Source: Bradyrhizobium sp. 186
GTDB lineage: Bacteria; Pseudomonadota; Alphaproteobacteria; Rhizobiales; Xanthobacteraceae
Reading direction: 5' to 3'
Length of the DNA stretch: 64,000 bases
Assembly (NCBI RefSeq): GCF_023101685.1
Contig: NZ_CP082164.1
Location: 7,192,001-7,256,000, forward strand
Under the pieces are notes generated by a model, which saw only the letters and a list, made by a program, of their open reading frames with translations, was not told where the DNA came from and made no database searches. Positions 25,983 through 35,480 of the stretch are shown in pieces (within the stretch, counting starts at the first letter, position 1; each line of letters opens with the position of its first letter). Both the position numbers and the translations under genes were made by a program.

Positions 25983-27122
25983 ATGCGCAGCAATCAGGTT
26001 GCCGTCGTCGGCGCGGCCGAAACCACCGAGCTCGGTGTCATCCCCAACATGTCGCAGCTCCAGCTTCACGCGGATGCGGCACTCAATGCCATCGCCGATG
26101 CCGGGCTGAAGCTGTCCGACATCGACGGTTTTGCCACCGCGGTCGAGACGCCGCAGCAGGTCTGCCACTATCTCGGCATCAAGCCGACCTGGGTGGACGG
26201 CACTTCGGTCGGCGGCTGCTCGTTCATGCTGCATGTCCGCCATGCGGCGGCGGCGATCGAGGCCGGTCTGTGCAAGACCGTGCTGATCACACATGCCGAG
26301 AGCGGCAAGTCGATGATCGGCAAGGCGCCGCGCTCGATCCCCGCCGACAGCCTGCAAGGCCAGTTCGAGGTGCCGTTCGGCGTCTACGGCCCGCCCAGCA
26401 TGTTCCCGATCCCCGTGCTGCGCTTCATGAAGACCTACGGCATCACCCATGAGCAGCTTGCCTCGGTCGCGGTGGTGCAGCGGGAATGGGCGGCGAAGAA
26501 TCCGCGCGCGATGATGAAGGATCCGATCACGGTTGCGGACGTCCTCAATTCGCGCATGATCGCCTATCCGTTCCGGCTGCTGCAGTGCTGCCTCGTCACC
26601 GACGGTGGCGGCGCGCTGATCCTGACCTCGGCCGACCGCGCCAGGGATTTTCCGCGCAAGCCGGTCTACATCATGGGCACCGGCGAGAGCGTGGAGACGC
26701 CGATGGTGAGCCAGATGGAGACATTCAACTCCTCGCGCGCCTTCAAGACTGCGGGGCCGCTGGCGTTCAAGGAGGCCGGCATCGCGCACGGGGATGTCGA
26801 CCATCTCATGATCTACGACGCCTTTGCGCATCTGCCGCTGTTCGGCCTCGGCGACCTCGGCTTCATGCCGCATGAGGAGACTGGAAAATTCATCGCGGAC
26901 GGCAACACGCGGCCCGGGGCTAAGCTGCCGCTCAACACCAACGGCGGCGGGTTGTCCTACATGCATTCGGGCATGTACGGCATGTACGCGCTTCAGGAGA
27001 GCGTGCGGCAGATGCGCGGCATTGCGCCGGCGCAAGTGCCGAACGCGAAGATTTCGGTGTGCCATGGCGTCGGCGGCATGTTCGCAGCGTCAGGCACGAT
27101 CGTGTTTACGAACGAGAGATAA
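25983..27122 (+). CDS. Thiolase-family protein (SCP2-like)
   Basis: This is a 379-residue thiolase-superfamily protein. A Cys near residue 82 (SVGGCSFML) is in the nucleophile region, and the C-terminal HGVGGMFAASG corresponds to the CxGGGxG signature with altered residues. Such proteins either cleave 3-ketoacyl-CoA with CoA or act as acyl-CoA retro-aldolases when bound to a DUF35 partner, which lies 3 bp upstream. It is followed by a family C repeat and an SDR gene, consistent with a small acyl-CoA degradation cassette. The substrate is unknown. Confidence 0.85.
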   Translation: MRSNQVAVVGAAETTELGVIPNMSQLQLHADAALNAIADAGLKLSDIDGFATAVETPQQVCHYLGIKPTWVDGTSVGGCSFMLHVRHAAAAIEAGLCKTVLITHAESGKSMIGKAPRSIPADSLQGQFEVPFGVYGPPSMFPIPVLRFMKTYGITHEQLASVAVVQREWAAKNPRAMMKDPITVADVLNSRMIAYPFRLLQCCLVTDGGGALILTSADRARDFPRKPVYIMGTGESVETPMVSQMETFNSSRAFKTAGPLAFKEAGIAHGDVDHLMIYDAFAHLPLFGLGDLGFMPHEETGKFIADGNTRPGAKLPLNTNGGGLSYMHSGMYGMYALQESVRQMRGIAPAQVPNAKISVCHGVGGMFAASGTIVFTNER

Positions 27123-27126
27123 GGCC

Positions 27127-27208
27127 CGTCATTCCGGGGCGCGCATAGCGCGAACCCGGAATCTCGAGATTCCGGGTCTGGTGCTTCGCACCATCCCGGA
27201 ATGACGGC
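27127..27208. repeat. Palindromic repeat, family C
   Basis: It begins CCGTCATTCCGGGGCGCG and ends CATCCCGGAATGACGG, with a nested GAATCTCGAGATTC palindrome. It lies between the thiolase-like and SDR genes on the same strand. Confidence 0.88.
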
Positions 27209-27238
27209 AGAGATCGGAACGCATAGCGGAGAATCCAC

Positions 27239-28153
27239 ATGACAAAATCACTGCAAGACAAGGTCATCATCGTCACCGGCGCGGGCCGCGGCATCGGGCG
27301 GGAGATCGCGCTGCTCTGCGCGGCGGAAGGCGCCAAGGTCGTGGTCAACGATCCCGGTGTTGCCGCCGACGGCGCGGGCTCGAACGCCGCACCCGCTGAG
27401 GAAGTGGTCGAGGAGATCAATAAGCGCGGCGGCACCGCGGTCGCCAATTTCGAGTCGGTGGCCGAAGCCATCCCCGCGAGCAAGATCGTGAAGACCGCGA
27501 CCGATCATTTCGGCCGGCTCGACGGCGTCGTCAACAATGCCGGCATTTTGCGCGACATGATCTTCCACAAGATGAGCGTGGAAGCGTTCGAGGCCGTCAT
27601 CAAGGTCCACCTGATGGGCTCGTTCTATGTCTCGCACGCCGCGGCGCGGATTTTCCGCGAGCAGGAGTCCGGCTCCTTCGTGCACTTCACCTCGACCTCC
27701 GGCCTGATCGGCAATTTCGGCCAGGCCAACTACGCTGCCGCCAAGCTCGGCATCGTCGGCCTGTCGAAGTCGATTGCGCTCGACATGGGCCGCTTCAACG
27801 TCCGCTCCAACTGCGTCTCACCGTTCGCCTGGACCCGCATGATCGGCACCATCCCAACCGAGACCGAAGCCGAGAAAGCGCGCGTCGAGAAGATCAAGCA
27901 GATGGGGCCGGAGAAGATCGCGCCGGTCTGCGCTTATCTGCTCTCTGATGCCGCCAAGGATGTCACCGGGCAAATCTTCGGCGCGCGCATGAACGAACTC
28001 TTCCTGTTCAGCCAGAACAGGCCACTGCGCTCGGTGCATCGAAGCGAAGGCTGGACGCCCCAAACCATCGCCGAGCACGGCATGCCGGCGCTGAAGGGTT
28101 CGTTCTACAAGCTCGACCGCTCGGCCGACATCTTCCCTTGGGATCCCGTCTAG
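27239..28153 (+). CDS. SDR family dehydrogenase (3-hydroxyacyl-CoA dehydrogenase-like)
   Basis: This is a 304-residue short-chain dehydrogenase. The cofactor motif is VTGAGRGIGREIA, the NNAG motif is NNAGILRDM, and the active-site YxxxK is NYAAAKLG. The N-terminal region resembles the dehydrogenase domain of the multifunctional beta-oxidation enzyme type 2 (17-beta-HSD4). It probably oxidises a hydroxyl next to an acyl-CoA with NAD+. About 45 extra residues at the C-terminus follow the core. It lies after the DUF35 and thiolase-like genes in the same direction, so a shared catabolic route is likely. Confidence 0.85.
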   Translation: MTKSLQDKVIIVTGAGRGIGREIALLCAAEGAKVVVNDPGVAADGAGSNAAPAEEVVEEINKRGGTAVANFESVAEAIPASKIVKTATDHFGRLDGVVNNAGILRDMIFHKMSVEAFEAVIKVHLMGSFYVSHAAARIFREQESGSFVHFTSTSGLIGNFGQANYAAAKLGIVGLSKSIALDMGRFNVRSNCVSPFAWTRMIGTIPTETEAEKARVEKIKQMGPEKIAPVCAYLLSDAAKDVTGQIFGARMNELFLFSQNRPLRSVHRSEGWTPQTIAEHGMPALKGSFYKLDRSADIFPWDPV

Positions 28154-28270
28154 CCGCATTTCCGGCATCCCTGCCCTGCGATCTCTGGTTTGTCTGGGCC
28201 AGAGATCGCCCCGGTTTAGGCCCGATTGCGGGCGGATGGTGTTCTCCCAACACAACTTTGGGAGGAAACC

Positions 28271-29386
28271 ATGACAAGAATACTGACCAACCCCAACGAC
28301 CCGTCTGCAACGACCGGCGGCCTCGGCCGCCGCGATCTCCTCAAGGGCACGGCGGCTCTCGCCGCATCCGCTCTGCTCGCCTCAGAGGCCAGCGCCCGCG
28401 ACTTCGGCACCAACGCCGAGCCGCAGCGCTATCCCGACCCCGACATCGTCGTCATCGACCCCAAGCGCTTCAAGGCCAAGGTCGGCAACACCACGATCAA
28501 GCGGCTCTACACCGGCTGCCTGTGGGCGGAGGGACCGGCGTGGAATGCGCAGGGCCAATATCTCGTCTGGAGCGACATCCCCGCCAACCGGCAACTTCGT
28601 TACCTCGACGACGACGGCCACATCTCCGAGCAATTCCACAAGCCGTCGAACGAGGCCAACGGCAACTCGTTCGACACCGAGGGACGCCAGATCACCGCCG
28701 AGCGCACCCGCCTCGTCCGCTACGAGCACGACAACTCGCTCACGGTGCTCGCCGAGCAGGTTAATGGCAAGCCGCTCAACGGCCCGAACGACATGGTGGT
28801 GCATCCCAACGACAAGGCGATCTGGTTCACCGATCCCGGCTATGGCGCGATCAGCATCTACGAGGGCAAGCTTGCCAATACCGGCTCGCTCCAGCCCTTC
28901 CAGAAGGAAGCGGTCTATCGTCTGGACACACAGACCGGACAAGTCGCGAAGGTCGCCGACGAGCCGTTCAAGCCGAACGGCATCGCCTTCAGCCACGACT
29001 ACAAGAAGCTCTATGTCTGCGACACCGGCATCACGCATTATCCGCAAGCCGAGAACGTGGTGTGGTCCTATGACATCGACGGCCCGAAGCTGTCCAATCC
29101 GAAACGGCTGATCGACATGAAGCTCGACGGCAAGTCAGGCTTTCCCGACGGCCTGCGCGTCGACACCGAAGGCAACATCTGGGTCGGCGCCGGCTGGGTG
29201 GGACCGGGCTATGACGGCGTGCAGGTGTTCGCACCGAACGACGGCGCGCGCATCGGACAGATCCTGCTGCCCGAGACCTGCGCCAATGTCTGCTTCGGCG
29301 GCAGGAAGCGCAATCGCCTGTTCATGACCGCGAGCCAGTCGCTCTATTCGGTCTATGTGGAGACGCAGGGCGCGCATTTCTGTTGA
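28271..29386 (+). CDS. Tat-exported SMP-30/gluconolactonase-like protein
   Basis: This 371-residue protein starts with a twin-arginine signal (GLGRRDLLKGTAALAAS), cleaved near ASEASA about residue 40, and is therefore probably exported folded to the periplasm. The rest is a six-bladed beta-propeller of the SMP-30/LRE type with conserved segments EGPAWNAQG, NGPNDMVVHPN, NGIAFSHD and FPDGLRVDTEGN, which carry the usual metal ligands (Glu, Asn, Asn, Asp). The family hydrolyses sugar lactones or related esters. GGGAGG is placed 5 bp before the ATG at 28271, so the longer frame from 28226 is rejected. Confidence 0.87.
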   Translation: MTRILTNPNDPSATTGGLGRRDLLKGTAALAASALLASEASARDFGTNAEPQRYPDPDIVVIDPKRFKAKVGNTTIKRLYTGCLWAEGPAWNAQGQYLVWSDIPANRQLRYLDDDGHISEQFHKPSNEANGNSFDTEGRQITAERTRLVRYEHDNSLTVLAEQVNGKPLNGPNDMVVHPNDKAIWFTDPGYGAISIYEGKLANTGSLQPFQKEAVYRLDTQTGQVAKVADEPFKPNGIAFSHDYKKLYVCDTGITHYPQAENVVWSYDIDGPKLSNPKRLIDMKLDGKSGFPDGLRVDTEGNIWVGAGWVGPGYDGVQVFAPNDGARIGQILLPETCANVCFGGRKRNRLFMTASQSLYSVYVETQGAHFC

Positions 29387-29390
29387 AGAA

Positions 29391-29445
29391 GCGAATGGTG
29401 AGTGGCGAATGGCGAGTGGAATCCATTCGCCATTCGCTATTCGCT
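29391..29445. repeat. Inverted repeat, family B, between convergent genes
   Basis: GCGAATGG units on the left face CCATTCGC units on the right. The repeat fills the gap between the convergent SMP-30-like and ppc genes and could act as a bidirectional transcription end. It is related to 12301-12365. Confidence 0.75.
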
Positions 29446-29447
29446 CC

Positions 29448-32246
29448 TCAACCCGTATTCCTCAACCCCGCCGAGATGCCGTTGATCGTCAGCTGAATCC
29501 CGCGCAGCACCTGCTCGTCGGGGTTCTGCGCGCGGTGCTCCTTCAACAGCTCGACCTGCACGTGATTGAGCGGGTCGAGATAGGGGAAGCGGTGGCGCAC
29601 CGAGCGCTCCAGCAGCGGATTGCCCTGGAGCAAGCGATCCTGGCCCATGATATCGAGCAGCGTCTCGATGCAGGAATGCCATTCGCGGCGGATGCGGCCG
29701 AAGATCTTTTCACGCAGGGCCTCATCGGGCACGAGCTCGGCATAGCGCGAGGCGATCGCGATCGAGCTTTTGGCCAGCACCATGTCCATGTTCGACAACA
29801 GCATGCGGAAGAACGGCCATTCCTTGTAGAGCTCTTTGAGGAACGGCATGCCCTGGTCGGGATGCTCCGCGATCCATTGTTCGACCGCGCTGCCAAAGCC
29901 GTACCAGCCCGGCAGCATCAGGCGGCATTGCGCCCAGGAGAACACCCAGGGGATCGCGCGGAGGTCCTCGATCGCGCGGGTCTTCTTGCGCGAGGCCGGA
30001 CGGCTGCCGATGTTGAGCGTCGCGATCTCGTTGATGACGGTGGATTCCCAGAAATAATCGACAAAGCCGTCGGTCTCGTAGACGAGGCCGCGATAGGCCT
30101 TGAAGGCGAGGTTCGACAATTCGTCCATCGCGGTCAGATATTCGCGGCGCGGCGCGCTCTGGCGCGAATGCAGCAGGCTCGCCTCCAGCGTCGCCGCAGC
30201 CAGTATCTCCAGATTGCTGCGGCCGACCTCGGCGTTGGAATATTTCGACGAGATGATCTCGCCCTGCTCGGTGATGCGGATCTGGCCGTTCACGGCGCCG
30301 CCGGGCTGCGCGATGATGGCGTCGTAGCTCGGGCCGCCGCCGCGGCCAACCGAGCCGCCGCGGCCGTGAAACAGGCGCAGGCGGACGTGATGGCGTTCGA
30401 ACACTTCGACGAGGCCGATCTCGGCCTTGTAGAGCTCCCAGCCCGAGGTGACGAAACCGCCGTCCTTGTTGCTGTCGGAATAGCCGAGCATGACCTCCTG
30501 CACGCTGCCGCGGCTGTCGACGAGGCGGCGGTAATCGTGCAGCGACAGCATGCGGTCCATGATGCCGGATGACGCCTGCAAGTCCTCGATGGTCTCGAAC
30601 AGCGGCACAATGTTGATGGCGCTGCGCCCGGAGGGATGGACCAGACCAACCTCCTTCAGCAGCACCGCGACCTCGAGCATGTCAGACATGCCCTTGCACA
30701 TCGAGATGATGCATTGGTGGATGGCGTCCGAGCCGAACTTTGCGTGTGCCTCCGCGGCAGCATGGAAGACGTTGAGCTCACCCATGGTCTCGTCGCTGTA
30801 CTTGACGAACTGCGAGACCAGCGACCGCGCGCTACGCAATTCGTTGGTGAGCAGTGAAATGCGTGCCTCCTCGCCGAGCGCGAGATAGGACGTGCCGGGG
30901 TTAGCGGCGTCCATCAGTTCGGCAATGGTGCGCTCGTGCACCGCCGAGTTCTGGCGGATGTCGAGCCGCGCCAGATGGAAACCGAAGCAATCCACCGCGC
31001 GCCGCAGCAGCCGCAGGCGGCCACGGGCGATGACGCGGGCATTGTTGGAGATCAGCGAGCGGTGCAGCACGTCGAGATCGGCTTGCAGCTCCTTCACGGT
31101 CTGGTACGGCTCGCCCTTGCCGACCGGCCTCCGGGTGATCTCGACCTGGAGCTTTTCAGCCGTTGCTGTCAGGCGCGCATAGATACCGGAGACCGCGAGG
31201 CGGTAGGGCTCGCCGCTCCGGTGCGGCGAGGTGTCCGGCGAGCGCTCCGCGAGCGTGCGCAGCTCCTCGGAGACGTCGGCGAGATGGGCCGCGATCGACA
31301 GCTCGGCGCCGAGCACGTGCAGCTCGTTCAGATAAAACTGCATCACCCGGCTCGACTGAAGCCGCAGCGTACCGCGCATCACATCGGCGGTGACGAAGGG
31401 ATTGCCGTCGCGGTCGCCGCCGATCCAGCTTCCCATCCGCAGGAACGAGGCGAGCTCGCCTGCGGCCTGCTCGCCGCCCTCCTCCAGCCGGTCTTCCAGC
31501 GCGTTGACCAGCCGCGGCACCTCGCGGAGGAAGGTGTAGTCGTAGAACGACAGGCCGTTGGCGACCTCATCGAGCACGGTGAGCTTGGTCCGGCGCAACA
31601 GATTGGTCTGCCACAGCGTCAGCACCTCGCGGCGCAACTGCTCGTCGCTGGCGGCGGCCTCGTCTTCGGTCAGCGCGACCCGCTCGCGGCGATCGAGCAG
31701 AGCTGCGACCTCCATCTCGCGGTCCATGGTGCTCTTGCGGCGGACCTCGGTCGGGTGCGCGGTCAGGACCGGACTGACTTGGGCGTCCTTGAAAAAACGC
31801 CGCAGCTCGTCGGCGCTGATACCTGCCGCCTTGGCATGGGCCAACGTTTCCGCAAGCACCCCGGAGCCGCCATTCTTGGCGGCGGTACGGGCGCGCATCT
31901 GGCGGATGTTGTTCTGATCCTCGGCGATGTTGGCGAGGTGGGAGAAATAGCTGAAGGCGCGGACGATGCGCACCGTCTCGGAGGTCGACATGCTGTCGAG
32001 GATCTGCTCGAGCTCGCGGCGGGCAAGCCGGTCCTCGTCGCGGTGGAACCGGATCGAGGTCTGCCGGATACGCTCGACCAGGTCGAACAATTCGGCGCCC
32101 TCCTGGTCGCGCACCGTATCACCGAGGATGCGCCCGAGCAGACGGATGTCGTCGCGCAGCCGCACATCAGCCTCCAGCGCCTGGACGTCCTCGGCGCGGT
32201 TGGAGCGATGGTCGGCGGCGTCGGATGGTACGGTCAGGAGGGACAT
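29448..32246 (-). CDS. ppc: Phosphoenolpyruvate carboxylase
   Basis: This is a 932-residue enzyme that adds bicarbonate to phosphoenolpyruvate to give oxaloacetate, topping up the TCA cycle. The catalytic His lies in [13 protein letters not shown] near residue 165, the loop [15 protein letters not shown] near 625 contains the substrate-binding Arg residues, and [10 protein letters not shown] lies near 590. The C-terminus ends in the family's RNTG. Length matches the bacterial enzyme. It is monocistronic, convergent with the SMP-30-like gene; YccF and ligase genes lie upstream in the same direction but with a 130-bp gap. Confidence 0.96.
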   Translation of the reverse strand: MSLLTVPSDAADHRSNRAEDVQALEADVRLRDDIRLLGRILGDTVRDQEGAELFDLVERIRQTSIRFHRDEDRLARRELEQILDSMSTSETVRIVRAFSYFSHLANIAEDQNNIRQMRARTAAKNGGSGVLAETLAHAKAAGISADELRRFFKDAQVSPVLTAHPTEVRRKSTMDREMEVAALLDRRERVALTEDEAAASDEQLRREVLTLWQTNLLRRTKLTVLDEVANGLSFYDYTFLREVPRLVNALEDRLEEGGEQAAGELASFLRMGSWIGGDRDGNPFVTADVMRGTLRLQSSRVMQFYLNELHVLGAELSIAAHLADVSEELRTLAERSPDTSPHRSGEPYRLAVSGIYARLTATAEKLQVEITRRPVGKGEPYQTVKELQADLDVLHRSLISNNARVIARGRLRLLRRAVDCFGFHLARLDIRQNSAVHERTIAELMDAANPGTSYLALGEEARISLLTNELRSARSLVSQFVKYSDETMGELNVFHAAAEAHAKFGSDAIHQCIISMCKGMSDMLEVAVLLKEVGLVHPSGRSAINIVPLFETIEDLQASSGIMDRMLSLHDYRRLVDSRGSVQEVMLGYSDSNKDGGFVTSGWELYKAEIGLVEVFERHHVRLRLFHGRGGSVGRGGGPSYDAIIAQPGGAVNGQIRITEQGEIISSKYSNAEVGRSNLEILAAATLEASLLHSRQSAPRREYLTAMDELSNLAFKAYRGLVYETDGFVDYFWESTVINEIATLNIGSRPASRKKTRAIEDLRAIPWVFSWAQCRLMLPGWYGFGSAVEQWIAEHPDQGMPFLKELYKEWPFFRMLLSNMDMVLAKSSIAIASRYAELVPDEALREKIFGRIRREWHSCIETLLDIMGQDRLLQGNPLLERSVRHRFPYLDPLNHVQVELLKEHRAQNPDEQVLRGIQLTINGISAGLRNTG

Positions 32247-32379
32247 GGCTCGCTCCGTTGTTCGAGCTCGCTTGGCTGCCCGGTTCCAACCGAGTGTGCA
32301 AGTTTTTTGCCGCAGCGCAAGATGAAGTTAGGGGCGGCGCACACCGGGGAGCGAATTCCGGCTCCGCTCCTTGTCAGAA

Positions 32380-32784
32380 CTAGGCCGGCACGATCACCTT
32401 GCCGATCGGCCAGAGCGCGATGGCCGCGAGCTTCAGATGGGCCCAGGCGAAGGGGATACCGATGATGGTGATCGCGAGGATCACTGCGGTAACGACATGA
32501 CCGAGCGCCAGCCACCAACCAGCGAGCAGCAACCAGACGATATTACCGAGCAACCCGAGCGGGCCAGTGCCGATATCGCTCTCACCGGTGACCTCGTCGC
32601 GCCGCACCGCCTTCGAGCCGAACGGCAGGAGCGTGTAGACGGCGATGTTGAACGCCGCGCGCGCCCAGGGCAGGCCGACGATGGTGATGGCCATGATCAC
32701 GGAGGCCACCAGCCAGCCGAACGCCATCCAGGCACCGCCAATGAGAATCCAGAGCAGGTTGAGCAGAATGGAAACCGGAGCCAT
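32380..32784 (-). CDS. YccF domain inner membrane protein
   Basis: This is a 134-residue hydrophobic protein made of two similar YccF repeats. Each has a hydrophobic segment (LLNLLWILIGGAWMAFGW; NIVWLLLAGWWLALGHV) followed by AITIVGLPWA or AITIIGIPFA. Four membrane segments are likely. The function is unknown. The ATG at 32784 is preferred over a TTG at 32802. The neighbours (ppc downstream, CoA ligase upstream) give no functional clue. Confidence 0.85.
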   Translation of the reverse strand: MAPVSILLNLLWILIGGAWMAFGWLVASVIMAITIVGLPWARAAFNIAVYTLLPFGSKAVRRDEVTGESDIGTGPLGLLGNIVWLLLAGWWLALGHVVTAVILAITIIGIPFAWAHLKLAAIALWPIGKVIVPA

Positions 32785-32878
32785 GGGATTTTCCGCGGTC
32801 AATGACCCTGCTTGTATAGGCTCGAAAATTGTCTCTGCGAAGACAGCTCGGACATCCGCCCGAACGAGCGAAGCTCCG

Positions 32879-34423
32879 TCAGATTTTCCGTCCGGCCTGC
32901 TCCCAATAGGGATCGCGCAGGCGGCGCTTGAAAATCTTTCCGGAGTCTTCGCGCGGCAGACCCGTACGGATCTCGATGTGCTTGGGTACCTTGTAGTCGG
33001 CGAGCGAGGTCTTCAGCCGCACGCGAATGTCGACGGCGTCGAGCGTGATGCCGGCCTGCGGCTCGACCACCGCCATCAGCGCTTCGCCGAACTCGGCGTC
33101 GGGGATACCGAACACCGCGCAATCATGCACGCCGGGAACGGCATAGAGCACCGACTCGATTTCGGCCGGATAGATGTTGACGCCGCCCGAGATCACCATG
33201 TCGCGCTTGCGGTCGCAGATGAAGACGTAGCCGTCCGCGTCGATGTAGCCGACATCGCCCGAGGTGATGAAGCCGTCGCGGTCGATCTCGGCGCGCTTCT
33301 CCGGCTTGTTGTGGTAGGTGAAATCAGCCATTCCGGGCATGCGGGAATAGATCTCGCCGATCTCGCCAACCGGCAGCACGCGGCCGTCCTCACCGAGGAA
33401 GCGCAGTTCTGCGCCGGGCGATATCCTGCCGACCGTGCCGGGCTTTCTCAGCGCATCCTCGGAGGTCGCGAAGGTCACGGCGCTGGATTCGGTCGAGCCG
33501 TAGAACTCGTAGATCACCGGCCCCCACCATTCGATCATGGCGCGCTTGACGTCCGCCGGACAGGGGGCCGCGGCATGGATGATATGGCGCAGCGAGGAGA
33601 CGTCGTACTTCTTGCGCACCTGCTCCGGCAGCTTCATCAGGCGGATGAACATGGTCGGGACCATGAAGATGGTGTCGATTCTGTACCGCTCGATCAGTTC
33701 GAGAAACTCTTCGGCCTCGAAGCGCGGCATCAACACCAGCGCGCCGCCGAGCTTGCCCGCGCGGATGCCGAACGAATTCGGCGCGGAATGATAGAGCGGC
33801 CCCGGCAGAATAGCGCGGGCACCGGGCTTGAGGCCATAGATCATCGCGCGCATGCGCTCGCCGGCTGCGGCTTGGTCCGGCGTCGGCGCATTGCGCCGCA
33901 CGCCTTTGGGATGACCGGTCGTACCGGACGTGTAAATCATGTTCATGGGCTGCGGCACGACCGGGCCGTCATAAGGCTGGTACTGCGCAAGCCATGACTC
34001 GAAATCGATCGCGAAATCCGGCGTCGCCAGATGATCCGGATCAATTTTGTAGTTACCGAGAATCTCCGGCGGCGTCGGCACGCTGAGCACGGTGACGCTC
34101 TTGGGGATCGCGTCGCGCAAGCCATGCAGCATGTCCGCGTGCCCGATCAGCACGGAGGTGCCGGTGTCCTTCAGGATGTAGTTGATCTCCTCCGGCTTGA
34201 AGTGCCAGTTGATCGGCACGCCATAGGCCCCGAGCCGCATCGCGGCGTAGGCAGCCTCCAGAAACGCTATGTCGTTCCGCATGAGCATGCAGACGCAATC
34301 GCCCTGTTTGACGCCGATCCTGGCAAGGCCGTTTGCGATGCGGTCGGCGCGGTTGGCGACCTCGGCGTGGGCACGGCGGCGCCCGCCAGAGACGATGCCG
34401 CGGAATTGGGACGTTTCGCTCAT
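32879..34423 (-). CDS. Acyl-CoA synthetase (AMP-binding)
   Basis: This is a 514-residue adenylate-forming ligase. The P-loop is YTSGTTGHPKGVRR near residue 170, followed by YGSTESSAV near 305, TSGDVGYIDADGY near 385 and a C-terminal lysine in SGKIFKRRLRDPY. It activates a carboxylic acid to the acyl-CoA via an acyl-AMP. It is the first of two such ligases in this stretch, next to enoyl-CoA hydratase and SDR genes, consistent with entry of an acid into a beta-oxidation-like route. Chain length or ring type cannot be read. Confidence 0.88.
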   Translation of the reverse strand: MSETSQFRGIVSGGRRRAHAEVANRADRIANGLARIGVKQGDCVCMLMRNDIAFLEAAYAAMRLGAYGVPINWHFKPEEINYILKDTGTSVLIGHADMLHGLRDAIPKSVTVLSVPTPPEILGNYKIDPDHLATPDFAIDFESWLAQYQPYDGPVVPQPMNMIYTSGTTGHPKGVRRNAPTPDQAAAGERMRAMIYGLKPGARAILPGPLYHSAPNSFGIRAGKLGGALVLMPRFEAEEFLELIERYRIDTIFMVPTMFIRLMKLPEQVRKKYDVSSLRHIIHAAAPCPADVKRAMIEWWGPVIYEFYGSTESSAVTFATSEDALRKPGTVGRISPGAELRFLGEDGRVLPVGEIGEIYSRMPGMADFTYHNKPEKRAEIDRDGFITSGDVGYIDADGYVFICDRKRDMVISGGVNIYPAEIESVLYAVPGVHDCAVFGIPDAEFGEALMAVVEPQAGITLDAVDIRVRLKTSLADYKVPKHIEIRTGLPREDSGKIFKRRLRDPYWEQAGRKI

Positions 34424-34464
34424 TGTTGTTATTCTTTGTTGCTTAGCGACGGTGCCAGTTAGTC

Positions 34465-34554
34465 GTCATCACCGGGCTTGTCCCGGTGATCCACGTTCTT
34501 GCTTCGTCGCCTTGGGCCAAGAACGTGGATGGCCGGGACAAGCCCGGCCATGAC
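34465..34554. repeat. Palindromic repeat, family E
   Basis: Outer arms of about 36 bp (34465-34500 and 34519-34554) pair almost fully, beginning GTCATCACCGGGCTTGTC. It separates the CoA ligase and the enoyl-CoA hydratase genes. A sister copy is at 40626-40710. Confidence 0.88.
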
Positions 34555-34565
34555 GGAGACTGAGA

Positions 34566-35375
34566 CTAATCCGCGAATCGCGGCGCGCGCTTCTCCAGAT
34601 TGGCGCGCACCGCCTCGGTCTGGTTCGCACTGCCTATCAGCTTCTGCTGCTCGACGGATTCGGCAAGCAGCGCAGGGCCCGGATCGACCGAGAGATTGTT
34701 GAGCAGACGCTTCGCGGCGCGGATCGCATCGGGGCTCTTGCCGGCGATCTCGCGCGCGACTTCAAGCGCAGCCGCGCGCGGATCGTCGCAGATGCGCGTG
34801 GCAAGGCCGAAAGCCATCGCCTCCTGCGCGGAGAAGATGCGGCCGGTGTAGGTGAGATCGCGCAAAATGTCGTCGCGCACGAGCGAGGCCAGGATCGGCG
34901 TGCCCGCCATGTCGGGCACGAGCCCCCATTTGATCTCCATGACCGACATCCGCGCATCGGGCGCGAGGAAGCGCATGTCGGCGCCGAGCGCGAGTTGGAA
35001 GCCGCCGCCGAAGGCGACGCCCTGGATCGCGGCGATCACGGGCACCGGAAGCTGGCGCCAGCCCCAGACCGCCTGCTGTGCAAAGTTCGCCTGGCCGTGG
35101 GTGCGCGCCGTCAGATCGCGATTTTCGCCACCCGGAATTCCGTTGCCGCCCTTCTCCTTCATGGCGGCAAAGCGTCCCATGTCGAGACCGGCGCAGAAGG
35201 CGCGGCCCTCGCCGGACAGCACGACGACGCGCACGCCTTGTTCCTTCGAAAGCCGGTCGGTTGCGGCAACCAGCGCCTCGAACATGGCCTGATCCAGCGC
35301 GTTCATCTTGTCCGCGCGCACCAGGCGCACGTCGGCGACGCCTTCCGAGATGGAGATCGAGACGCGCTCTTCCAT
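34566..35375 (-). CDS. Enoyl-CoA hydratase/isomerase family protein
   Basis: This is a 269-residue crotonase-fold protein. The oxyanion-hole segments are GRAFCAGLDMGRF near residue 65 and GVAFGGGFQLALGADMRFL near 120. A Glu in the usual second acid position (MEIKWGLVPD) is present. It hydrates or isomerises an enoyl-CoA in beta-oxidation. The ATG at 35375 with GGGAGAA upstream is chosen; the open frame to 36110 is the reverse shadow of the neighbouring SDR gene. It is divergent from that SDR gene, 105 bp away. Confidence 0.88.
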   Translation of the reverse strand: MEERVSISISEGVADVRLVRADKMNALDQAMFEALVAATDRLSKEQGVRVVVLSGEGRAFCAGLDMGRFAAMKEKGGNGIPGGENRDLTARTHGQANFAQQAVWGWRQLPVPVIAAIQGVAFGGGFQLALGADMRFLAPDARMSVMEIKWGLVPDMAGTPILASLVRDDILRDLTYTGRIFSAQEAMAFGLATRICDDPRAAALEVAREIAGKSPDAIRAAKRLLNNLSVDPGPALLAESVEQQKLIGSANQTEAVRANLEKRAPRFAD

Positions 35376-35480
35376 GGACGAATTCTCCCTTGTTCTTGTT
35401 CGGTGCCGCTTTACAGGAAGACGGCGGCCGGATTTAGTCAATCGACCAATTAACTGACAATCCCTACGGGGGAAACAGCC

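Noticed and set aside
25512..27065. 517-codon minus-strand frame across the DUF35 and thiolase-like genes
   Set aside because: The plus-strand genes have clear zinc-ribbon and thiolase motifs; the opposite frame has none.
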